Shown: in pieces, positions 29,974 to 40,367 of the stretch
Layout: the number at the start of each line of letters is the position of its first letter
How positions within the stretch are numbered: position 1 is the first letter of the stretch
DNA from: Oceanospirillaceae bacterium
Lineage (GTDB): Bacteria > Pseudomonadota > Gammaproteobacteria > Pseudomonadales > Oceanobacteraceae
DNA: 64,000 nucleotides
Direction of reading: 5' to 3'
Assembly: GCA_002724925.1 (NCBI GenBank)
Contig: PBQA01000027.1
Coordinates: forward strand, 62,001-126,000
Notes under the pieces: generated by a model
The model's database searches: none
Told to the model about the DNA's origin: nothing
Seen by the model: only the letters and a program-made list of their open reading frames with translations
Made by a program: the position numbers and the translations under genes

Positions 29974-32445
29974 TCAACTTACGTTGGCATCCGCCGCCAG
30001 ATCTTTGACTTCAACCTCCGCTTTTTCGAAAAAACTTTTCTCGAATGCATCGGTTAATAGTGCGTCATAGCGTTGCTTGTCGTATTCACGAATGTTGTCA
30101 GCCTCTTGCTGGGTGATAATATTCTGAGCCACAGCACTTGCGAGGCGCGCATCAATATTATCGCCCGCCAGTTTCCCACGTGATTCAGCTTTGTTGTATT
30201 TGCCCCACGCATCTTCCACTGTGAGGAGCTTCTGGTAGGTGCTTTCAACACGTCCAAAGGCGTCAGTGGGCTCAAGGCTGTTGTGAATAAACTTACCAAA
30301 CGTCTGGCGGACTGGATTATCCTCCATAATCAGGTCGCCCAGTGCACGCAGCTGATCATCATCCGGTTTCTTGAGAATACGACCATAAGGAAAGGCCAGG
30401 CGCTTAAAGACGCCAGCAATGCCGGGTACAGTGAAATTGTCGTAGAAATCGAACAGGGCTTCCTGTGCCGTATAAAGTGCCTGATGCAATGATGCGCGAG
30501 CATGCACTTTTTCGGCTGTGCTTGCAGGCTGGTTCTCGTAATATTTCAAGATGCTGCACGCCATGAACAACTGGCTATGTACATCTCCTAACCGGGCACT
30601 CAATAGCTCGCGACGCTTCAGGTCGCCACCCAGAATGCCCAGTGCCAGATCCGCAGAAGAAGCCAAGGCGGCACTCATGCGATCAATTTTCTGATACCAC
30701 TGCTTGGTGAAATCGTCAGCCTTCTCTGGCGCATTGGCCAGACGGTTACCGCTCAAGCCCAGCACAAAGGCGCGCATGGTGCGGCTGATGCTGTTGCCAG
30801 CCAGCGCGAAGAACAGACGGTCGAAATCTTTGAGCCCCTGCTTCTTGTCGTCGGTCTGCAACGTCTGGATAACGTCGAACAGGTACGGGTGGCAACGCAT
30901 AGATCCCTGACCAAAAATCATCAGTGAACGTGTCAGGATGTTTGCGCCTTCAACGGTAATTGCGATTGGAACGCTCTGATAAGGCAGAGCCATAAAGTTA
31001 CGAGGCCCAAGCTGAATTGCACGGCCACCGGCGACATCCATGCCGTGATTGATGAGAGTCCGCATCATTTCTGTGGCGTGATATTTCGCCATGGCGGTGA
31101 TCACGGAAGGAGTACCTGATTCCAGGCTTTTGGTCACCAGGTGGCGCATTGCTTCGAGTGTGTAACCCAGGATCGCAATCTGGGACGTCGCCTCTTGTAC
31201 CCCCTCGAACTTACCGACTTCTGTTTTGAACTGACGGCGGATTTTGCCAAACGCACCGGTCATGCGGTAACCGACTTCGCCGCTCGCTGTGGCCAGCGCA
31301 GGCAGTGATACACCACGGCCGGCACCCAGACACTCAATCAGCATGCGCCACCCTTTACCGGCCATTTCGGGGCCACCAATGATCCAGTCGACAGGAATAA
31401 ACACGTCTTCGCCATTAATCGGACCGTTCATGAAAGGCGCCCCCGGATAATGACGGCGACCAATCTCTACCCCGTCATGGTCGGCAGGAATCAGAGCGCA
31501 GGTAATACCGTAATCCTGAGTGTCGGCGTCACCAAGCAGGCCATCGGGGTCCCGCAGTTTAAACGCCAGACCGATTACGGTCGCGACCGGTGCCAGGGTA
31601 ATCCAGCGTTTGGCGAAATTCAGGCGGATACCGAGCACTTCTTTACCTTCGTGTTCGCCTTTGCAGACGATACCAAGATCCGGGATCGAGCCGGCATCAG
31701 AGCCAACTTCTGGGCCGGTCAGGCCGAAGCAAGGAATTTCTGTGCCTTTCGCAAGGCCGGGTAGCCAACGCTTTTTCTGTTCTTCTGTACCGTACTTGGC
31801 CAGAAGTTCGCCGGGCCCGAGAGAGTTGGGAACCATGGCTGTCACAGCACCTGTAATAGAGCGTGACGCAATCTTGCTCATAATGCGGCTTTGGGCATAA
31901 GGAGAGAAGTGCTTACCACCGTATTCTTCAGGAATGATCAGGCTGAAGAAGCCTTTGTCTTTGAGGAACTGCCAGGCTTCAGGCGGCAGATCTTTGCGGT
32001 AGTGGTGGATTTCCCACTCGTCGAGCATTTCACACAGCTCTTCTACTTCGTTATCGATAAAGGATTGTTCTTTACTCGTCAGAGTAGGCATGGTGATAGA
32101 GGAAAACTTTTCCCAGTCGGGTTTACCTTGAAACAGGTCAGCATCCCACCAGGTCGTACCCGCCTCCAGCGCTTCGCTTTCTGTCTGGCTCATCTGCGGC
32201 ATTACGCCTGAAATTGTCTTATAGGCTGACTTAGTCAGCACTGCTCTGCGCAGTTGCGGGACATTAAGCACCGCCAGCACGCCAGCAAGCAGTACCAGTG
32301 TCACCGGATGTACCATGGCGGGCGTCAGCAAGCCGGTGGTGAGCCACACTGCGGTGAAAATAGCAGAGCCTATGAGAAGCCCCGGGTTAAAGTACATGAT
32401 TGCGGCGAAGGCCACTAAGACACTGAGGAGGGTAATAAGAAACAT
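29974..32445 (-). CDS. fadE: acyl-CoA dehydrogenase FadE
   Basis: Catalyses the first step of fatty acid beta-oxidation, FAD-dependent dehydrogenation of acyl-CoA. The 823 residues include two N-terminal hydrophobic helices (about 1-60), which tether the protein to the membrane as in E. coli FadE (814 residues). A central acyl-CoA dehydrogenase fold follows, with CFGLTGPEVGSDAG and GGRAIQLGPRNF, and a long C-terminal helical extension. Monocistronic. The A+T-rich upstream region (32446-32600) holds the promoter, but no fatty-acid regulator site could be assigned. Confidence 0.93.
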   Translation of the reverse strand: MFLITLLSVLVAFAAIMYFNPGLLIGSAIFTAVWLTTGLLTPAMVHPVTLVLLAGVLAVLNVPQLRRAVLTKSAYKTISGVMPQMSQTESEALEAGTTWWDADLFQGKPDWEKFSSITMPTLTSKEQSFIDNEVEELCEMLDEWEIHHYRKDLPPEAWQFLKDKGFFSLIIPEEYGGKHFSPYAQSRIMSKIASRSITGAVTAMVPNSLGPGELLAKYGTEEQKKRWLPGLAKGTEIPCFGLTGPEVGSDAGSIPDLGIVCKGEHEGKEVLGIRLNFAKRWITLAPVATVIGLAFKLRDPDGLLGDADTQDYGITCALIPADHDGVEIGRRHYPGAPFMNGPINGEDVFIPVDWIIGGPEMAGKGWRMLIECLGAGRGVSLPALATASGEVGYRMTGAFGKIRRQFKTEVGKFEGVQEATSQIAILGYTLEAMRHLVTKSLESGTPSVITAMAKYHATEMMRTLINHGMDVAGGRAIQLGPRNFMALPYQSVPIAITVEGANILTRSLMIFGQGSMRCHPYLFDVIQTLQTDDKKQGLKDFDRLFFALAGNSISRTMRAFVLGLSGNRLANAPEKADDFTKQWYQKIDRMSAALASSADLALGILGGDLKRRELLSARLGDVHSQLFMACSILKYYENQPASTAEKVHARASLHQALYTAQEALFDFYDNFTVPGIAGVFKRLAFPYGRILKKPDDDQLRALGDLIMEDNPVRQTFGKFIHNSLEPTDAFGRVESTYQKLLTVEDAWGKYNKAESRGKLAGDNIDARLASAVAQNIITQQEADNIREYDKQRYDALLTDAFEKSFFEKAEVEVKDLAADANVS

Positions 32446-32600
32446 CCTGATCTCCGAAAGTTAATAACAATACAAAACCTATACAATAACTAATTAATTG
32501 TAAAGGATTGCATTGATTGACAAGTTGATCTGGCGCAGACATGCTCATCCGCCCTGATTTACAGTAAGCCCAAAAAGGCCCTAACCAGAGGTAGGACGGT

Positions 32601-32846
32601 ATGGACAAGATGGAGTTCACTTCTGAAGAGAAGGCGCGCATGGTTCAGAAAGTGAAAATGTATTTTCGTGAGGAGTTGGATCAGGAGCTGGGCGGTTTTC
32701 AGGCCGAGTTTCTGATTGATTTTTTCGCTGAGGAAATGGGCGGCTTTTTTTACAATCGTGGTCTCTATGACGCTGAAACCATGATGACTGAGAAGCTGCG
32801 GGATATTTCGGACGAGTTGTTGATGCTGGAGAAGCCTGTCAACTGA
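32601..32846 (+). CDS. DUF2164 family protein
   Basis: 81-residue acidic cytosolic protein. The pattern MVQKVKMYFREELDQELG followed by FLIDFFAEEMGGFFYNRGLYDA is diagnostic for DUF2164, a small helical family of unknown function widespread in proteobacteria. A GAGG ribosome site precedes the ATG. Stands alone, divergent from fadE. Confidence 0.85.
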   Translation: MDKMEFTSEEKARMVQKVKMYFREELDQELGGFQAEFLIDFFAEEMGGFFYNRGLYDAETMMTEKLRDISDELLMLEKPVN

Positions 32847-32894
32847 GCGGGCCTATGATGCACTGAATAGAGCGCCGAATTATGCAGAGATTGC

Positions 32895-33512
32895 TCAGTA
32901 GTTCACAAACCAGTATTTGTCCCAGGCCATGAGCACTTTTTCAGGATATTTTGTTTTACCCAGGCTGCCGTTGTAGCGGGCGAGGGCGCGAATCAGGTTA
33001 CCTTTTTCACGGTCAAGATAGTGTTTGAGGATCGTACAGCCGTACCTAAGGTTAGTACGGGTATCCATCAGGTTATCTTCAGTCCGCCCGAGTTCATTTT
33101 TCCAAAAAGGCATAACCTGCATATAACCCTGAGCGCCTACGTAGCTCAGAGCAAAACGATCAAATGCACTTTCGACCTGTATCACAGACAGCACCAGTTC
33201 CGGCTGTAGGCCGGCTCGCGTTGCCTCCTGATGAATCATCCGAAGCAATTCGAGGCGAACCTTGTCGTCACGCATGCTGCGATAGCGTTTAAGTCTTCCA
33301 GACATATCCATAAGCCAGACCTGTGCATCGAACTGATCGCCGAAAGAGTCGGAAGCATTGACCGCTTCGATCAATGCAGATCTGAGCTCCGGGTCTGGAT
33401 CGGCGCTGGTCATAGCGCCAGAGGGCAGGGCCAGCACCAGCATTGCCATGGTAAGGCTGGCCCGGACATGCCGGACACAGAACCACAGGAATACGAGCTG
33501 GCATCGGATCAT
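32895..33512 (-). CDS. lytic transglycosylase (SLT domain), periplasmic
   Basis: 205 residues: N-terminal hydrophobic export segment (about 18-33), a helical linker, and a C-terminal SLT domain. Catalytic glutamate in [10 protein letters not shown], then [14 protein letters not shown] and [14 protein letters not shown], the standard order of family 1 transglycosylases that cleave peptidoglycan glycan strands. Its start overlaps the proS stop by four bases, so it is co-transcribed and coupled to the prolyl-tRNA synthetase gene. Confidence 0.9.
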   Translation of the reverse strand: MIRCQLVFLWFCVRHVRASLTMAMLVLALPSGAMTSADPDPELRSALIEAVNASDSFGDQFDAQVWLMDMSGRLKRYRSMRDDKVRLELLRMIHQEATRAGLQPELVLSVIQVESAFDRFALSYVGAQGYMQVMPFWKNELGRTEDNLMDTRTNLRYGCTILKHYLDREKGNLIRALARYNGSLGKTKYPEKVLMAWDKYWFVNY

Positions 33513-35254
33513 CCGAGATTAATCCGCTCTTTCAGAACGCTGAGTACGCTGTCAGCCGGGATTTCTTCTTTTTCATCAGCACTGCGGTGTTTGTATTCCA
33601 GTGCACCGGCTTCGAGGCCGCGGTCACTGATCACAACACGATGAGGAATACCCATCAGCTCCATGTCAGCGAATTTAACGCCCGGGCTGGTTTTCTTGTC
33701 GCGGTCATCCATATAGACCTCAAAGCCGGCTTCGGTCAGCTCGCTATAGAGCTTTTCAGCGGCCTCTTTTACAGCTTCGGATTTGTGCATGTTCATGGGC
33801 ACTATGCCTACATGGAACGGAGCGATGGCGTCTGGCCAGATGATGCCGTTGTCATCATTATTCTGTTCAATGGCTGCTGCAACCACACGGCTGACGCCGA
33901 TACCGTAGCAACCCATCATCATCACGCGGTCTTTGCCGTTTTCGTCCAGTACCGTTGCTTTCAGGGCTTCGGAGTATTTTGTGCCCAACTGGAAGATATG
34001 ACCCACCTCGATACCGCGTTTGATGTCGAGCGTACCCTGGCCACATGGGCTCGGGTCACCTGCAACCACATTGCGCAGGTCAGCGACGGTGCCTTCTTCA
34101 AAATCACGGCCCCAGTTTGCCCCAGTGAAATGAGCGTCGGCTTCGTTCGCACCGCATACGAAATCCGACATGTGTGCGGCACTGCGATCGACGTAAACAC
34201 GCGCAGACAGACCACGAGGGCCAGTGAACCCGGCAACGCCACCAATTTTCTGTACTTCATCGGCGCTGGCAAACTGCAGTGGGCTCAGTACCCCAGGCAG
34301 TTTCTCGGCTTTAATTTCGTTCAGCTGGTGGTCGCCGCGCAGGAATAGCACCACAGGCTCACCGACTTCGCCTTCTTCAGCGTCTTCGGCTTCACTGGTA
34401 CCGCGAACGACAATGGCTTTCAGCACGTTTGAGGCTGCAACGTTCAGCAGTGCAGCAACGTCTTCGATGCTGGTGACGTCTGGGGTAGATACCTTCTCCA
34501 GTTCTTGCGATGCCGCAGGGCGTTCACCGGCCGGTGCCAGCGCTTCTGCGAGTTCGACATTCGCTGCGTAATCTGAACTGTCAGAGAAGGCGATATCATC
34601 TTCGCCGGATTCTGCCAGTACATGGAATTCGTGCGACGATGCGCCACCAATGGAGCCGGTGTCAGCCAGTACCGGGCGGAAGTCGAGGCCCAGACGGTTA
34701 AAAATACGGCTGTAGGCTTCGTGCATACGCTCGTAGGTTTCCTGCAGGCTTTCTTCATTTGCGTGGAAGGAATAGCCATCTTTCATCATAAACTCGCGGG
34801 CGCGCATGACACCAAAGCGCGGGCGCGTTTCGTCACGGAATTTGGTCTGAACCTGGTACAGGTTCATCGGCAGTTGCTTGTAGCTGCTCAGGTTGTTACG
34901 AGCGATGTCTGTCACCACTTCTTCGGCGGTCGGGCCGTAGCAGAACTCGCGATTGTGGCGGTCCTTGAGGCGCATCAGCTCGCCACCATACTGGTACCAA
35001 CGGCCAGATTCTTCCCACAGCTCGGCAGGTTGAACCGTCGGCATCAGGATTTCCTGAGCGCCTGCACGATCCATCTCTTCGCGAACGATGTTTTCGACCT
35101 TACGCAGCGTGCGAAGGCCAAGCGGCATCCAGGTATACAGGCCAGCAGCCAGTTTACGGATCATACCGGAGCGGAGCATCAGCTTGTGGCTGATCACAAC
35201 CGCATCAGCTGGGGTTTCTTTTTCGGTCGCAATAAGAAATTGAGTAGCGCGCAT
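33509..35254 (-). CDS. proS: prolyl-tRNA synthetase
   Basis: Charges tRNA-Pro. Class II synthetase of the bacterial type with an insertion (YbaK-like editing) domain between motifs 2 and 3. Visible motifs: [20 protein letters not shown] (motif 1 region), [19 protein letters not shown] (motif 2) and [17 protein letters not shown] (motif 3). Start [17 protein letters not shown] at 35254 matches the family N-terminus (E. coli MRTSQYLL); an upstream in-frame ATG at 35278 would add eight residues. Length 581. Confidence 0.96.
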   Translation of the reverse strand: MRATQFLIATEKETPADAVVISHKLMLRSGMIRKLAAGLYTWMPLGLRTLRKVENIVREEMDRAGAQEILMPTVQPAELWEESGRWYQYGGELMRLKDRHNREFCYGPTAEEVVTDIARNNLSSYKQLPMNLYQVQTKFRDETRPRFGVMRAREFMMKDGYSFHANEESLQETYERMHEAYSRIFNRLGLDFRPVLADTGSIGGASSHEFHVLAESGEDDIAFSDSSDYAANVELAEALAPAGERPAASQELEKVSTPDVTSIEDVAALLNVAASNVLKAIVVRGTSEAEDAEEGEVGEPVVLFLRGDHQLNEIKAEKLPGVLSPLQFASADEVQKIGGVAGFTGPRGLSARVYVDRSAAHMSDFVCGANEADAHFTGANWGRDFEEGTVADLRNVVAGDPSPCGQGTLDIKRGIEVGHIFQLGTKYSEALKATVLDENGKDRVMMMGCYGIGVSRVVAAAIEQNNDDNGIIWPDAIAPFHVGIVPMNMHKSEAVKEAAEKLYSELTEAGFEVYMDDRDKKTSPGVKFADMELMGIPHRVVISDRGLEAGALEYKHRSADEKEEIPADSVLSVLKERINLG

Positions 35255-35550
35255 AGAGACAATAGGCCATCGGGTCATTAGTTAATGGCTGTATTCTAAA
35301 GCATGTACCCTTTATGTATAAGCCCTTTAATGAGTCGGTAAGAACGAAGCCATTAATGATAAATCGCGGCTAACAAGCCTTTTGTCTGACTGTCATGTGT
35401 GACTTTCTGTTGTATGATTTGTGAACAGAATCAAAAAAGACTAAGTATTTCGCCTGATTCATAAGGACGGCCGTTGTGTCATTCTGCGTCTGTGAGATAA
35501 TCCAGTCACACGGACGTGTATAAGAAGACGTTGGAAACCCGGAGAGATCA

Positions 35551-36180
35551 TTGTTAAATAATGAACCAGGGATCGCAGAGCTCCCCACAGCAGATGCGTG
35601 CGTTCGAAATCAACGCCCGATTCTGGACGTACTGGGTAAGTACGCACCTGAAAACGCCTTCATCCTTGAAGTGGGTAGCGGTACAGGTCAGCATGCCGCG
35701 TATATGACAGCAAATCTCCCCGGTATCCGCTGGCAACCTACCGAATTAAGAGAACGTCTTGATGATATTCGTCAGTGGCGTAAGCATGCTGCTCAGAAAG
35801 GCTTTCTTGATCCGCTGGAACTTAACGTTGAACAGGATATCTGGCCAGCACGTGACGCCGATGTCGTTTTCAGCGCTAACGTCGTGCATTTTGTCAGCTG
35901 GCCGGAGGTCGAGAAAATGTTTCGCGGTATTAGTCGCGTGCTTAAAGCTGGCGGTCTGTTGATGCTGTACGGCCCCTATAACTACGATGGCCAATACACC
36001 AGTCAGGGCAATGTAGAGCTTGATCAATGGCTTCGTGGAAGAAACCCGGACAGCGGCATTAAAGATTTTGAGCAGATTCTGCTTCTGGCTCGTCAGTTTC
36101 ATCTGTACCTGCGAGCGGATGAGGAAATGCCTGCCAACAATCGAACTCTGGTCTTTCAGAAAGCCGAAACCGGCGAGTGA
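35551..36180 (+). CDS. DUF938 family SAM-dependent methyltransferase-like protein, TTG start
   Basis: 209 residues with a Rossmann methyltransferase core: ILEVGSGTGQHAAYM (SAM-binding motif I) and VVFSANVVHFVSW, typical of DUF938. The substrate of the family is unknown. The start is TTG at 35551, preceded by GGAGAG; no ATG gives an acceptable N-terminus before the conserved PTADACVRNQRPIL segment. First gene of a probable operon with tag and the DUF924 gene. Confidence 0.85.
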   Translation: MLNNEPGIAELPTADACVRNQRPILDVLGKYAPENAFILEVGSGTGQHAAYMTANLPGIRWQPTELRERLDDIRQWRKHAAQKGFLDPLELNVEQDIWPARDADVVFSANVVHFVSWPEVEKMFRGISRVLKAGGLLMLYGPYNYDGQYTSQGNVELDQWLRGRNPDSGIKDFEQILLLARQFHLYLRADEEMPANNRTLVFQKAETGE

Positions 36181-36191
36181 TTCAGCCTATT

Positions 36192-36761
36192 ATGTCAAAA
36201 CACCTTGAAACCTGCCCGTGGGCGCAGGGTGAACTCTATGTTGAGTATCATGATTCGGAGTGGGGCCAGCCCTGCTACGACGAACATCGCCTGTTTGAAA
36301 AACTCTGTCTTGAAGGCCAGCAAGCGGGACTGAGCTGGATTACAGTACTGAAAAAGCGGCCAAATTACCGGGCGCGTTTCCATGGTTTTGATCCTGCGCT
36401 GGTGGCCGCGATGACGGATGAGGACATAGAGGAGTGTCTTCTGGACGCGGGCCTTATCAGGCATCGGGGTAAACTGGAAGCCATCCGCAAAAATGCCCGC
36501 GCTTGGGTAGCTGCCGAAAAGGAAGGGCTTAACTGGAGCGAGTGGCTATGGTCGTTTGTCGGCGGGTCGCCCATTATAAATCGCTATGCACAATTAAAAG
36601 AGTGTCCAGCCCAGACCGATGAATCGAAAGCAATGAGCAAAGCACTGAAAAAGATCGGCTTTGGTTTCGTTGGCCCAACAACCTGTTATGCCTTTATGCA
36701 AAGCATGGGAATGGTCAATGACCACCTGACCAATTGTCCTTGTCACCCGGATAATTTATAG
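36192..36761 (+). CDS. tag: DNA-3-methyladenine glycosylase I
   Basis: Removes 3-methyladenine from alkylated DNA. The family N-terminus CPWAQGELYVEYHDSEWG is present, with the zinc-ligand Cys and His, and the C-terminal ligands lie in the HLTNCPCH segment. GFGFVGPTTCYAFMQSMGMV is the conserved base-pocket region. Length 189. Start ATG at 36192; an in-frame GTG at 36177 that overlaps the previous stop is the alternative. Confidence 0.93.
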   Translation: MSKHLETCPWAQGELYVEYHDSEWGQPCYDEHRLFEKLCLEGQQAGLSWITVLKKRPNYRARFHGFDPALVAAMTDEDIEECLLDAGLIRHRGKLEAIRKNARAWVAAEKEGLNWSEWLWSFVGGSPIINRYAQLKECPAQTDESKAMSKALKKIGFGFVGPTTCYAFMQSMGMVNDHLTNCPCHPDNL

Positions 36762-36765
36762 CCTT

Positions 36766-37314
36766 ATGGAAATCAGTGCAGACGCCATCCTGGATTTCTG
36801 GTTTGACGAAATCACCCCCAAGCAATGGTGGATCAAAGATGCGATGTTCGACAGTATGCTCAAGGATCGTTTTGGGCATACACTGCACCGGGCAGTGCTC
36901 TGTGAGTTAAGTGAGTGGCGTGAAACAGCAGAAGGCCGCCTGGCTGAAATTATCGTTCTCGATCAGTTCTCAAGAAATATCTACAGGGATACCGCCCAGG
37001 CATTTTCGCAAGACGCACTGGCGCTTGCTCTTGCGCAAGAGGCTGTAACGCGAGGGTCTCTGGACCTACTGAATGATATTGATCAACGTACGTTTCTTCT
37101 GATGCCATTTATGCACAGTGAATCAAAGCAGATTCACGAAGTGGCAGTGCAACTCTTCAGGGAATATACCCCTGAAAATAATTACGAATTCGAGTTGAAG
37201 CATAAAGCCATCGTCGACCGCTTTGGGCGCTATCCTCATCGCAATGCCATACTTGGGCGTCAATCGACAGATGAAGAGTCAGAGTTCCTGAAAGAGCCGG
37301 GTTCTGGTTTTTAA
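36766..37314 (+). CDS. DUF924 family protein
   Basis: 182-residue helical cytosolic protein. ILDFWFDEITPKQWW at the N-terminus, IIVLDQFSRNIYRDTAQAF and FGRYPHRNAILGR are the hallmarks of DUF924, a TPR-like family of unknown function. Starts four bases after tag; probably in the same operon. Confidence 0.88.
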   Translation: MEISADAILDFWFDEITPKQWWIKDAMFDSMLKDRFGHTLHRAVLCELSEWRETAEGRLAEIIVLDQFSRNIYRDTAQAFSQDALALALAQEAVTRGSLDLLNDIDQRTFLLMPFMHSESKQIHEVAVQLFREYTPENNYEFELKHKAIVDRFGRYPHRNAILGRQSTDEESEFLKEPGSGF

Positions 37315-37438
37315 ACGCTGATCGTTATCCTGTCCCCATTCATGACAGTCTATTTTGGAAGTGTCATCTTTAAGTGTTAGCTTAGTGGCACATTCTCTGG
37401 CGAGTCTCTCTACTCACCTCAACCTTTCGGGGTATCTT

Positions 37439-38227
37439 ATGTGGTTAAGCGCGGCCTGTGCGTTAGATTTTAATATTCCAGTAGCAACGCCTTTTTTGCT
37501 GATGATCCGTCCGCGCAGCGGCTACCAGCAGTGGATAGCCCGTGAAGAGTACGTACTCGCACCGAGTGTTCCCGCGGTCGAGTTCACCGACAGTTTTGGT
37601 AACTTGTGTCAGCGCCTGGTAGCGCCACCCGGTCGTTTTTCTATTCACACCTCGGTAGAGATAGAAACAGCCGATGCAGTAGACTCAGCTCCCGGTGCGC
37701 CTTTTATTGAGGTTCAGTCACTGCCCGATGACACTTTGCCATTTCTGCGGCCGAGCCGTTATTGTGAAGCGGATCGTTTCACTGATCTGGCAGCCGGCCT
37801 TGTAGCTGGTCAGTCGCCGGGCTACGACCAGTGTCAGGCGATTGTGACCTACATTCGGGATACTATTCGTTATACACCGGGCCATGGCCAACACATCATC
37901 AGTGCGACAGAAGTTAATGAGCAGGGACATGGCGTGTGTCGTGACATGGCGCACCTGGGCATTGCCTGTTGTCGAGCGTTGTCTATTCCCGCTCGTATGG
38001 TCGTGGGCTACCTTGAAGGTTTACAGCCGATGGATTTGCACGCCTGGTTTGAGGCCTACGTCGGCGATCGTTGGTATACCTTTGATCCGACACAAACCGG
38101 GTTGCAGGGAGGTCGAGTTGCGATTGCTTATGGTCGTGATGCTGCCGATGTAGCTATTTATACTCAGTTTGGCGATCCCGTTGAGCTTCTCAATATGACT
38201 GTGAACGTTGTCAGAAGCTCAGGCTGA
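37439..38227 (+). CDS. transglutaminase-like cysteine protease family protein
   Basis: 262 residues. An N-terminal beta domain ([16 protein letters not shown]...) precedes a transglutaminase core with the triad: Cys in [18 protein letters not shown], His in [12 protein letters not shown] and Asp in YTFDPTQT. This arrangement is typical of bacterial transglutaminase-like proteins encoded near peptide-modifying genes. The start ATG at 37439 follows a GGGG site; an upstream in-frame TTG at 37355 would add a hydrophobic segment and cannot be excluded. Confidence 0.85.
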   Translation: MWLSAACALDFNIPVATPFLLMIRPRSGYQQWIAREEYVLAPSVPAVEFTDSFGNLCQRLVAPPGRFSIHTSVEIETADAVDSAPGAPFIEVQSLPDDTLPFLRPSRYCEADRFTDLAAGLVAGQSPGYDQCQAIVTYIRDTIRYTPGHGQHIISATEVNEQGHGVCRDMAHLGIACCRALSIPARMVVGYLEGLQPMDLHAWFEAYVGDRWYTFDPTQTGLQGGRVAIAYGRDAADVAIYTQFGDPVELLNMTVNVVRSSG

Positions 38228-38331
38228 GCGCAGTATTTATGACCCAATCGAAATAGCGGAACTGAGCAGGCAGTTATGGGCTCTTAATGACACTCCGTAA
38301 TTATCCTGAACTATTAACCGGACGAGGTCGT

Positions 38332-39078
38332 ATGTTGTTACATACCTGCAGGGTCTTAATCTTATTCATTGCTTTAACGCTCGCTTGTTACACTCAGGCT
38401 GCGGATAAATCCCCCTGGTCCTGGGGCGTTGCGGTGGTGGGATCTGAGGACGTCTACCGCGACTTTGAAAGCCGGGTTATACCAGTCCCACTGGTTATTT
38501 ATCGTGGTGACCGGCTTAATCTCTATGGTCCTTACGCAACCTACGATGTTTACCGGCCGGGTAATCTGACTGCGTCACTGATACTCAGCCCGGTGTTCGC
38601 GGGCTACCGTGAATCAGACAGCCTTATCTTTGAGGGCATGGACGATCGCGGCTACTCAATGGCAGGAGGCGTAGGGCTTGCTTATCGCCCGGGGCGTTGG
38701 CACCTGAGTGTGAATGCAATCCACGATATTCTGAACGTGTACTCTGGCTATGAGGCTGCTGCGAGGGTTTCCTATGTTATTCCCTTGGGTTCAGTCTTTG
38801 TAGAGCCGGGTATCGGCGCGGAATATCAGAGCACAGATTACGTGGATTACTACTACGGCGTGACCGACGACGAAGCACGTCCATGGCGCCCGGAGTACAC
38901 ACCGTCAGGTACTATCAATCCGGAAGTCAGCCTGGCTTTCTTCACCCGCAGTCTTGCTGGAGGAATGACCCGGCTTCAGCTTACTCACACGACGTATGGT
39001 GATGAAATATCAGACAGCCCCCTGACTGACGCGGAGCAGTCGTTTGGAATAAATTTGTCGTTCGGGCGTATGTTCTAA
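38332..39078 (+). CDS. MipA/OmpV family outer-membrane protein
   Basis: 248 residues: signal peptide (MLLHTCRVLILFIALTLACYTQA), then an antiparallel beta-strand pattern ending in Phe (SFGRMF), as expected of an outer-membrane barrel. The opening SWGVAVVGSEDVYRDFES and the VPLVIYRGDRLNLYGPYATYDV region fit MipA/OmpV, scaffolding or porin-like proteins. Start at 38332 preferred to 38287 because it gives a compact signal peptide. Confidence 0.8.
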   Translation: MLLHTCRVLILFIALTLACYTQAADKSPWSWGVAVVGSEDVYRDFESRVIPVPLVIYRGDRLNLYGPYATYDVYRPGNLTASLILSPVFAGYRESDSLIFEGMDDRGYSMAGGVGLAYRPGRWHLSVNAIHDILNVYSGYEAAARVSYVIPLGSVFVEPGIGAEYQSTDYVDYYYGVTDDEARPWRPEYTPSGTINPEVSLAFFTRSLAGGMTRLQLTHTTYGDEISDSPLTDAEQSFGINLSFGRMF

Positions 39079-39124
39079 CGAGTTATATCGTAACAAAAGT
39101 CGATTTTTCAGGAGTTTTGTGCAA

Positions 39125-39139
39125 GAAACAGATTGTTTC
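39125..39139. promoter_or_regulatory. perfect inverted repeat upstream of the alcohol dehydrogenase gene
   Basis: GAAACA-GAT-TGTTTC, a 15-base palindrome about 80 bases before the start codon. The form is like operators of TetR-family regulators (for example the PsrA-type CAAAC/GTTTG arms), but no adjacent regulator gene is present. Confidence 0.35.
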
Positions 39140-39218
39140 AGACATGTGCGCGGATACTCTGTACGCTTAGACTGTCTATTGAAATCTGATGAATCCAAAG
39201 ACTCTTGAAGGAGCACTG

Positions 39219-40271
39219 ATGAAAACCGTAGGTTACGCAGCACATAACTCTGACGCCGAAATGGTGCCATACCACTTTGAACGTCGCGCACTCCGTGCAA
39301 ATGATGTCGCTATTGAGATTTTGTTCAGTGGCATCTGTCACTCAGACCTGCATACCGTAAATGGTGACTGGGGGCCTCAGCCTTACCCGCTGGTGCCGGG
39401 CCATGAGATTGTTGGTCGTGTGATCGAAGTGGGGGCCGATGTTAAGAACTACAAAGTCGGCGATAACGTCGGCGTAGGCTGTATGGTTGATAGCTGTCAG
39501 GAATGCGATCAGTGTCACGGTCATGAAGAACAGTACTGCCGCGTAGGTATGACTCCTACCTATGGGGCGCCTGATCGTATTGACGGCACCATTACTCAGG
39601 GTGGTTACTCTAAACACATCGTGGTGCGTGAAGAATTTGTGCTCAGTATTCCAGACACTCTTGATATGTCGAAGGCTGCACCCATTCTCTGTGCAGGTAT
39701 TACCACGTTCTCACCACTACGCACCTGGGGCGTCAAAGAGGGTAGTCGTGTTGGTGTCGTAGGCTTAGGTGGTCTTGGGCATATGGCGGTTAAGCTGGCG
39801 GTTGCTATGGGGGCAGAAGTAACCGTGCTGAGCCGCTCAAATAAAAAAGAAGCCGATGCTAAAGAACTAGGCGCGACGGGTATTCTTGCATCCACTGACA
39901 AAGATGCGATGAAAAAAGCGGCGGCTTCTTTCGATCTGATTATTGATACCGTGCCAGTGAAACACGATGTTTCCGTTTACTCGCCATTACTCGATATCGA
40001 CGGCACTATTGTTCTCGTTGGTCAGGTCGGGCCTATGGAAGAGTTTATGACAGTACCTCTGGTGATGGGGCGTCGTCGCGTTGCAGGCTCCCTGATTGGT
40101 GGCATTAAAGAAACTCAAGAAGTACTCGACTTCTGCGGTAAGCATAATATTCACCCTGAATGTAAGATCATTCGCCCGGATGAAGTGAACGACGCTTTTG
40201 AGATTATGGCGAAAGGGGATATATCTCATCGCTACGTGATGGATATGTCGTCACTCGCTGTAGAAGGCTGA
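39219..40271 (+). CDS. zinc-dependent alcohol dehydrogenase (YahK/cinnamyl-alcohol type)
   Basis: 350-residue medium-chain dehydrogenase. Catalytic zinc ligands: Cys in SGICHSDLHT, the GHEIVGRV motif, and a distal Cys. Structural zinc cysteines CMVDSCQECDQC followed by C. Rossmann motif GVVGLGGLGHMAVKLA with a downstream LSRSNKK that suggests NADP preference. Reduces aldehydes or oxidises primary alcohols. The start MKTVGYAAHN at 39219 is preceded by an ideal GAAGGAG site, whereas the upstream ATG at 39189 is not. Confidence 0.92.
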   Translation: MKTVGYAAHNSDAEMVPYHFERRALRANDVAIEILFSGICHSDLHTVNGDWGPQPYPLVPGHEIVGRVIEVGADVKNYKVGDNVGVGCMVDSCQECDQCHGHEEQYCRVGMTPTYGAPDRIDGTITQGGYSKHIVVREEFVLSIPDTLDMSKAAPILCAGITTFSPLRTWGVKEGSRVGVVGLGGLGHMAVKLAVAMGAEVTVLSRSNKKEADAKELGATGILASTDKDAMKKAAASFDLIIDTVPVKHDVSVYSPLLDIDGTIVLVGQVGPMEEFMTVPLVMGRRRVAGSLIGGIKETQEVLDFCGKHNIHPECKIIRPDEVNDAFEIMAKGDISHRYVMDMSSLAVEG

Positions 40272-40294
40272 TTTTCAGGCTTCGCCGTAAGAAC

Positions 40295-40323
40295 AAAACA
40301 CCCCGCTTGACGGGGTGTTTTTT
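40295..40323 (+). terminator. intrinsic terminator of the alcohol dehydrogenase gene
   Basis: Stem ACACCCCG / CGGGGTGT with CTTGA loop, followed by TTTTTT, 24 bases after the stop codon. Confidence 0.9.
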
Positions 40324-40367
40324 CGGCTGTGATACCTTAAGTGAGTATGTGAAAGGGAGGTAATGTG

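Noticed and set aside
33587-34348. Open frame of 253 codons on the plus strand opposite proS
   Set aside because: Lies wholly within the certain proS gene on the other strand; no ribosome site and no recognisable family. A codon-bias shadow.
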